From Bradyrhizobium sp. SZCCT0153 (GTDB taxonomy: Bacteria; Pseudomonadota; Alphaproteobacteria; Rhizobiales; Xanthobacteraceae): a DNA stretch of 64,000 nucleotides. The translations under genes were made by a program, and so were the position numbers. Shown in pieces: positions 60,727-64,000 of this stretch (position 1 is the stretch's first letter; every line of letters starts with the position of its first letter). Location: the NCBI RefSeq assembly GCF_018129995.1, contig NZ_JAFCKS010000001.1:407001-471000 (forward strand). Direction: 5' to 3'. The notes below the pieces were generated by a model. It was not told the DNA's origin. It saw nothing but the letters and a program-made list of their open reading frames with translations, and ran no database searches.

Positions 60727-60949
60727 GATAATCGGTGAAATGCCGGAAGGATTATCCAGTAGGAGCGGATAGTCCCAGCTCCCGGCCCTGGTCTGCAGGG
60801 GGTTTAGCGAACCAGAGGTGCGGCTGCCCCAGAGCGATTGCCGCGTCTGTCGAGCGATTGCTGCTAACGTCTGCGCCCCTGCTGCACGAGATGATCGGAT
60901 GGATAATCCAGGGGAATACCTTGCGATTGTCGACCGAGAGCGGATAATC
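60727..60949. promoter_or_regulatory. Array of GGATAATCC-type sites between emrA and lysR
   Basis: Five copies of a palindromic 9-mer lie between the divergent starts: GATAATC at 60727, GGATTATCC at 60749-60757, GGATAGTCC at 60767-60775, GGATAATCC at 60901-60909, and GGATAATC at 60942-60949. They cluster near each promoter (three on the emrA side, two on the lysR side). This is the layout expected for a LysR regulator's operators, although classic T-N11-A boxes were not analysed. Confidence 0.68.
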
Positions 60950-60956
60950 AGGCGGC

Positions 60957-61868
60957 ATGGACCGATTGACCAGCCTCGAAGTCTTCAGCCGCGTGGTCGA
61001 GACCGGTGGGTTCTCTGCAGCAGCTCGCAAGCTCAACATGTCGACCACCATGGTGAGCAATCACGTTCAGGCGCTGGAAGACCGGCTTGGGGTGAGGCTG
61101 CTTCAGCGCACCACACGCAGGGTCAGCCTCACCGAGATCGGCAAGGCCTACTACGACCGCTGCGTCCAGATCCTCGCCGATATCGGACAGGCCGACGACA
61201 TCGCGAGCGAATTGCAGTCGGTGCCCCGCGGCACGCTACGGGTCCACGTCGCCACACACATGGTGCCGTTCGTCGCGCCCGTGGTGGCGAAACTCCTGTC
61301 GACCTATCCGGAGCTCAAGATCGATCTGCGCATGGGCGAGGCCGAAATCGACCTCATCGAGGAAGGCTATGACGTCGCCCTGCGGATGACCTCGCCGCCG
61401 GATTCGAGCCTGATCGTCCGCAGCCTCGCCACCTGGCGCCACGTGCTGTGCTGCTCGCACGACTATCTCGAAAGGCATGGCCGCGTGCAGAAACTCGACG
61501 AGCTCGCCGCGCACAATTGCGGCCGTCATTTGAATTATCCCTTCGGTGACGATTGGCGCTTCTTCGATCGCAAGGGCACGCCGGCATCGGTGCGGATCTC
61601 CGGCAGCTTCATCACCAATAGCGGTGAGGCCCTGCGCAAGGTGGCCCTGGAAGGCGCTGCCGTCTGCCTGATGGCCGGATTTCTCATCCAGGACGATCTC
61701 GAGGCCGGTCACCTCGTTCGCCTCCTGCCGGAATATCGTCCCGTCGAGATGTCGATGAACGCGGTCTATCCGCACCGTCATCATCTGTCGGCGAAGGTCA
61801 GGACCTTCATCGACATGCTCGTGCACCACAGCGCCGAGCAGCAGAAGCTGATCAATCCGTATTCATGA
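60957..61868 (+). CDS. LysR-type regulator of the emrAB operon
   Basis: A 303-residue regulator (winged helix DRLTSLEVFSRVVETGGFSAAARKLNMSTTMVSNHVQALEDRLG, residues 2-46), with the CrgA/DsdC-like effector domain following. It starts seven bases after the last GGATAATC site. Divergence from emrAB makes it the probable regulator of the pump. Its last six bases overlap the amidase stop region on the other strand. Confidence 0.92.
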   Translation: MDRLTSLEVFSRVVETGGFSAAARKLNMSTTMVSNHVQALEDRLGVRLLQRTTRRVSLTEIGKAYYDRCVQILADIGQADDIASELQSVPRGTLRVHVATHMVPFVAPVVAKLLSTYPELKIDLRMGEAEIDLIEEGYDVALRMTSPPDSSLIVRSLATWRHVLCCSHDYLERHGRVQKLDELAAHNCGRHLNYPFGDDWRFFDRKGTPASVRISGSFITNSGEALRKVALEGAAVCLMAGFLIQDDLEAGHLVRLLPEYRPVEMSMNAVYPHRHHLSAKVRTFIDMLVHHSAEQQKLINPYS

Positions 61869-63287
61869 CCGGCGCGGCGCCGGGAGTCGCCCGAACAGCC
61901 TTTCCAGCGCCATGCCGACCGCGAGCAGCCGCCGATCGCTGCCTGCCGGCCCGTCCAGCTCGAGACCTATCGGCAATCTGCAGGTGGCGCCCAGCGCAAT
62001 GGGAATCTGGATGCCGGGAATGCCGGCATTGCTGCCGGGATCGGTGTTCTGGATGAAAAGACCGAAATTCTCGAGGCTGCTGGAGTCGGGATTGGACGCG
62101 ATCGCCACGCGCGGCGTGGTCGGGAAGGCGATGGCGTCGAGCCGATTATCGGCAAAGGTCCTGCCGTAGAGCGCCTGCAGCGCGGGACGCGCGGTCTTGA
62201 TTGCGTGGTCGTAGATCGGCCTGGCGTCGACCAGCGTGTCGTCGGGGCCGGGCAGTTTGCGCGGGATGACGAGGCCATCATAGGTACCCTTCACGTCGGG
62301 GCTGGCGATCTCCCTGGCCAGCGCCTCGATGGTGATGCCGGTGCCGGTATGCGCGAGATAGGCGACCAGATCGTCATAGGCCTCGTACAGCGCGACGGGA
62401 AAGCTGGCTTGCCCGTTGAGCTCAGCCAGTTGCGGCATCTCGATCTCGACGATCGTGACACCCTGCGCCTTGATTGTCGCGACGGCCGCGTGGAAGGCGG
62501 CTTCGGTATCCGCATCGAGATTGGCGAGCATGGTCTTCACGATGCCGATGCGGACCTGCTTCAGGTCGGCCGGCTGCGTGGCATCGCCGCCTGCAATGAC
62601 ACGGTCCAGCAACTCGACGTCGGCCATGGTGGCGGCCATCGGGCCCGCGGTGTCGCGGGTGTGGGATATCGGCGCGATGCCCTGTTGCGGATAGCGTCCG
62701 ACGGTCGGTCGCAGCGAGGCGCATCCGTTCAGCGCGGCCGGCACCCGGACCGATCCGCCCGTGTCGGTCCCAAGCCCACCCGCGACGATCCGCGCCCCGA
62801 GCGCGGCGCCCGTGCCGGATGAGGAGCCGCCGGCGATCAGCGTGCGGTCATAGGCATTGCGGACACCGAACTCCTTGCCGGTCTTGAAGGCGGTGTTGTA
62901 GCCGGAGATGCCGAAGGCCAGCTCATGCATGCTGGTCTTGCCGATGATGACCGCGCCCGCGGCCCGTAGCTTCGCCACGACCGGCGCGTCGGCCTTTGGG
63001 ACATAATCCTTCAGCGCGGGCGTGCCGGCGCTACAGGGTAGCCCGGCCACCTCGATGTTGTCCTTGATCACGATGGGAACGCCGCCGAGCGGCTTGCCCC
63101 TGTCCCCCTCCGCATCGAATGCAGCCGCGGCCCTCAGGGCGCCGGCCTCATCCACAGTGACGAAGGCGTTGAGATCGGCATTGGCCTTGGCACGGGCAAG
63201 AGCTTCCGTCGTGAGCGCGGTGCTCGTGACTTTTCCGGCGCGAAGGTCGGCTGCGGCCTGGGTCAAGGTCAACTGATCGAAATCCAT
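61863..63287 (-). CDS. Amidase signature family enzyme
   Basis: A 474-residue amidase with the Ser-cisSer-Lys triad: Lys in PIVIKDNIE, the Gly-Ser-rich GGSSSGTGAALGARIVAGGLGTDTGGSVRVPA, and ASLRPTVGRY. Indoleacetamide hydrolase and generic acylamide hydrolase functions are both possible. The indolepyruvate ferredoxin oxidoreductase gene upstream on the same strand is suggestive of indole-related metabolism but two hairpins separate them. Confidence 0.9.
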   Translation of the reverse strand: MDFDQLTLTQAAADLRAGKVTSTALTTEALARAKANADLNAFVTVDEAGALRAAAAFDAEGDRGKPLGGVPIVIKDNIEVAGLPCSAGTPALKDYVPKADAPVVAKLRAAGAVIIGKTSMHELAFGISGYNTAFKTGKEFGVRNAYDRTLIAGGSSSGTGAALGARIVAGGLGTDTGGSVRVPAALNGCASLRPTVGRYPQQGIAPISHTRDTAGPMAATMADVELLDRVIAGGDATQPADLKQVRIGIVKTMLANLDADTEAAFHAAVATIKAQGVTIVEIEMPQLAELNGQASFPVALYEAYDDLVAYLAHTGTGITIEALAREIASPDVKGTYDGLVIPRKLPGPDDTLVDARPIYDHAIKTARPALQALYGRTFADNRLDAIAFPTTPRVAIASNPDSSSLENFGLFIQNTDPGSNAGIPGIQIPIALGATCRLPIGLELDGPAGSDRRLLAVGMALERLFGRLPAPRRS

Positions 63288-63305
63288 GATGCGTCACCCG
63301 ATTGC

Positions 63306-63350
63306 AGGGGTGCCATCAGGGCACCCCTCGGGTTCAGAGGCTGAAGCCTC
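63306..63350 (-). terminator. Tandem hairpins after the indolepyruvate oxidoreductase gene
   Basis: AGGGGTGCC-ATCA-GGGCACCCCT (63306-63328) and GAGGC-TGAA-GCCTC (63337-63350) lie in the 75 bases between the oxidoreductase stop and the amidase start. The first is a strong stem without a long T run, so partial termination is likely. Confidence 0.6.
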
Positions 63351-63362
63351 GTCGTCGCCCCG

Positions 63363-64000
63363 TCAACCGTAAGCGCGCATCTTTGCGGGCGATGGCGCGT
63401 CGAGCTCGGAGAACAGCCGCTCGACCTCGGCCTTGACCTTCACGATCGCGGCGTCTTTGACCGGCCCGTAGCCGCGGATATCCATCGGGGCTTTTGCAAT
63501 GGCGACGAGATTTGGCAGATGCGCCGCATCGAGGCCGTCGAGCATCCGCTTGACCACGTCATCGTACCAGCTGATCAGCTCCCGCTCGGCGCGCCGGTCC
63601 GCCGTGTAGCCGAATGGATCGAATGGCGTGCCGCGCAATCCCTTCAACCGCGCCAGCATGGCGAACGGCAACTGGATCCACTGGCCGAAGGCGCGCTTGC
63701 GCGGCCGGCCGCGGCCGTCGATCCCTGACGGCAGGAAGGGTGGCGCGAGATGATATTTGATGCTGAAGCCATCCTCGAATTCGCGCTTCAGTTCGTCCAG
63801 GAACCCGCTCTGCATGTGCAGGCGCGCCACCTCGTACTCGTCCTTGTAGGCCATCAGCTTGAACAGGGCGCGCGCGACCGCCTCGGTCAGCGCCGTGCCG
63901 TCCACGGAAGATTCGGCGTCGCGGACCTTTGCGACGATCGCCCGATAACGGGTCGCATAGGCGCGGTCCTGATAGGCGGTGAGAAAATCCGCGCGACGGT
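63363..64000 (-). CDS. Indolepyruvate ferredoxin oxidoreductase, C-terminal part
   Basis: The visible 212 codons match the C-terminal region of the large single-chain indolepyruvate ferredoxin oxidoreductase of rhizobia (about 1100-1200 residues): ALFKLMAYKDEYEVARLHM, FEDGFSIKYHLAPPFLP, RGRPRKRAFG and MDIRGYGPVKDAA. The gene begins beyond the window. The enzyme oxidatively decarboxylates indolepyruvate or other aryl pyruvates to acyl-CoA, passing electrons to ferredoxin. Confidence 0.88.
   Translation of the reverse strand, partial: RRADFLTAYQDRAYATRYRAIVAKVRDAESSVDGTALTEAVARALFKLMAYKDEYEVARLHMQSGFLDELKREFEDGFSIKYHLAPPFLPSGIDGRGRPRKRAFGQWIQLPFAMLARLKGLRGTPFDPFGYTADRRAERELISWYDDVVKRMLDGLDAAHLPNLVAIAKAPMDIRGYGPVKDAAIVKVKAEVERLFSELDAPSPAKMRAYG

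Noticed and set aside
1..64000. CRISPR arrays, prophage, insertion sequences, toxin-antitoxin pairs, symbiosis genes
   Set aside because: No regularly spaced repeats with spacers, no transposase, integrase or structural phage genes, and no nod/nif/fix genes were seen. The 19341-19502 repeat has only two copies and no spacer logic.

Overview
The window reads as chromosomal DNA of a Bradyrhizobium-like alphaproteobacterium (Rhizobiales). The evidence is high GC, a CpdR-type response regulator, a small heat-shock gene behind a ROSE-type RNA thermometer, an MmgR/alpha-r8 ('suhB') small RNA beside an inositol-monophosphatase-family gene, and several short palindromic repeats typical of these genomes. 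This assignment comes from family knowledge; no database search was run. I see no complete phage, transposase, CRISPR array or nod/nif genes.

Layout. 1-17 kb: the 5' part of gltB (minus strand), a proline-rich secreted protein, an alpha/beta hydrolase, hsp20 with its thermometer, a lysophospholipase-like hydrolase, a large membrane di-heme cytochrome c with an unusual N-terminal domain, an adenylate-cyclase/TPR protein, LysE and TauE/SafE transporters, a LysR regulator, a Bug-type binding protein and hisN. 17-22 kb: the MmgR-like sRNA, an N-formylglutamate amidohydrolase, cpdR, tRNA-Val(GAC), tandem repeats directly 3' of that tRNA, an isolated beta-barrel-type protein and a fragment of an ATC hydrolase. 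The last part looks like the scar of an old insertion. 22-35 kb: an enolase-superfamily enzyme, a heme-c sensor adenylate cyclase, an ABC binding protein, a hydrolase fold lacking its nucleophile, an Aer-like chemoreceptor, an AraC regulator, an FAD amine oxidase, a DUF3606 protein, AlkB, and a histidine-kinase remnant.

35-40.5 kb: a peptide-type binding protein follows a hydantoinase/dihydropyrimidinase gene whose only visible lesions are two in-frame TAG codons. Next is a compact divergent module of TetR, PspA-like and YiaAB-like proteins sharing an intergenic region with three palindromic operators. 40.7-57.3 kb: a mostly plus-strand catabolic and transport region with two tandem ACMSD-type amidohydrolases, a Rieske ferredoxin, aldehyde dehydrogenase, old yellow enzyme, a GFA-like protein, a benzoylformate-decarboxylase-like ThDP enzyme, an M20 peptidase, a complete glutamate/aspartate-type ABC importer and a D-amino-acid transaminase. 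An SDR and a flavin monooxygenase lie on the other strand. 57.4-64 kb: an emrAB-type efflux operon with an AhpD-like gene, divergent from a LysR gene across repeated GGATAATCC-type sites, then an amidase and the 3' end of an indolepyruvate ferredoxin oxidoreductase gene.

The most notable observations are the TetR-PspA-YiaAB module with its operator array, the double-amber hydantoinase, the PCPF-domain/di-heme cytochrome fusion, the two RNA regulators, and the tRNA-Val-adjacent scar.
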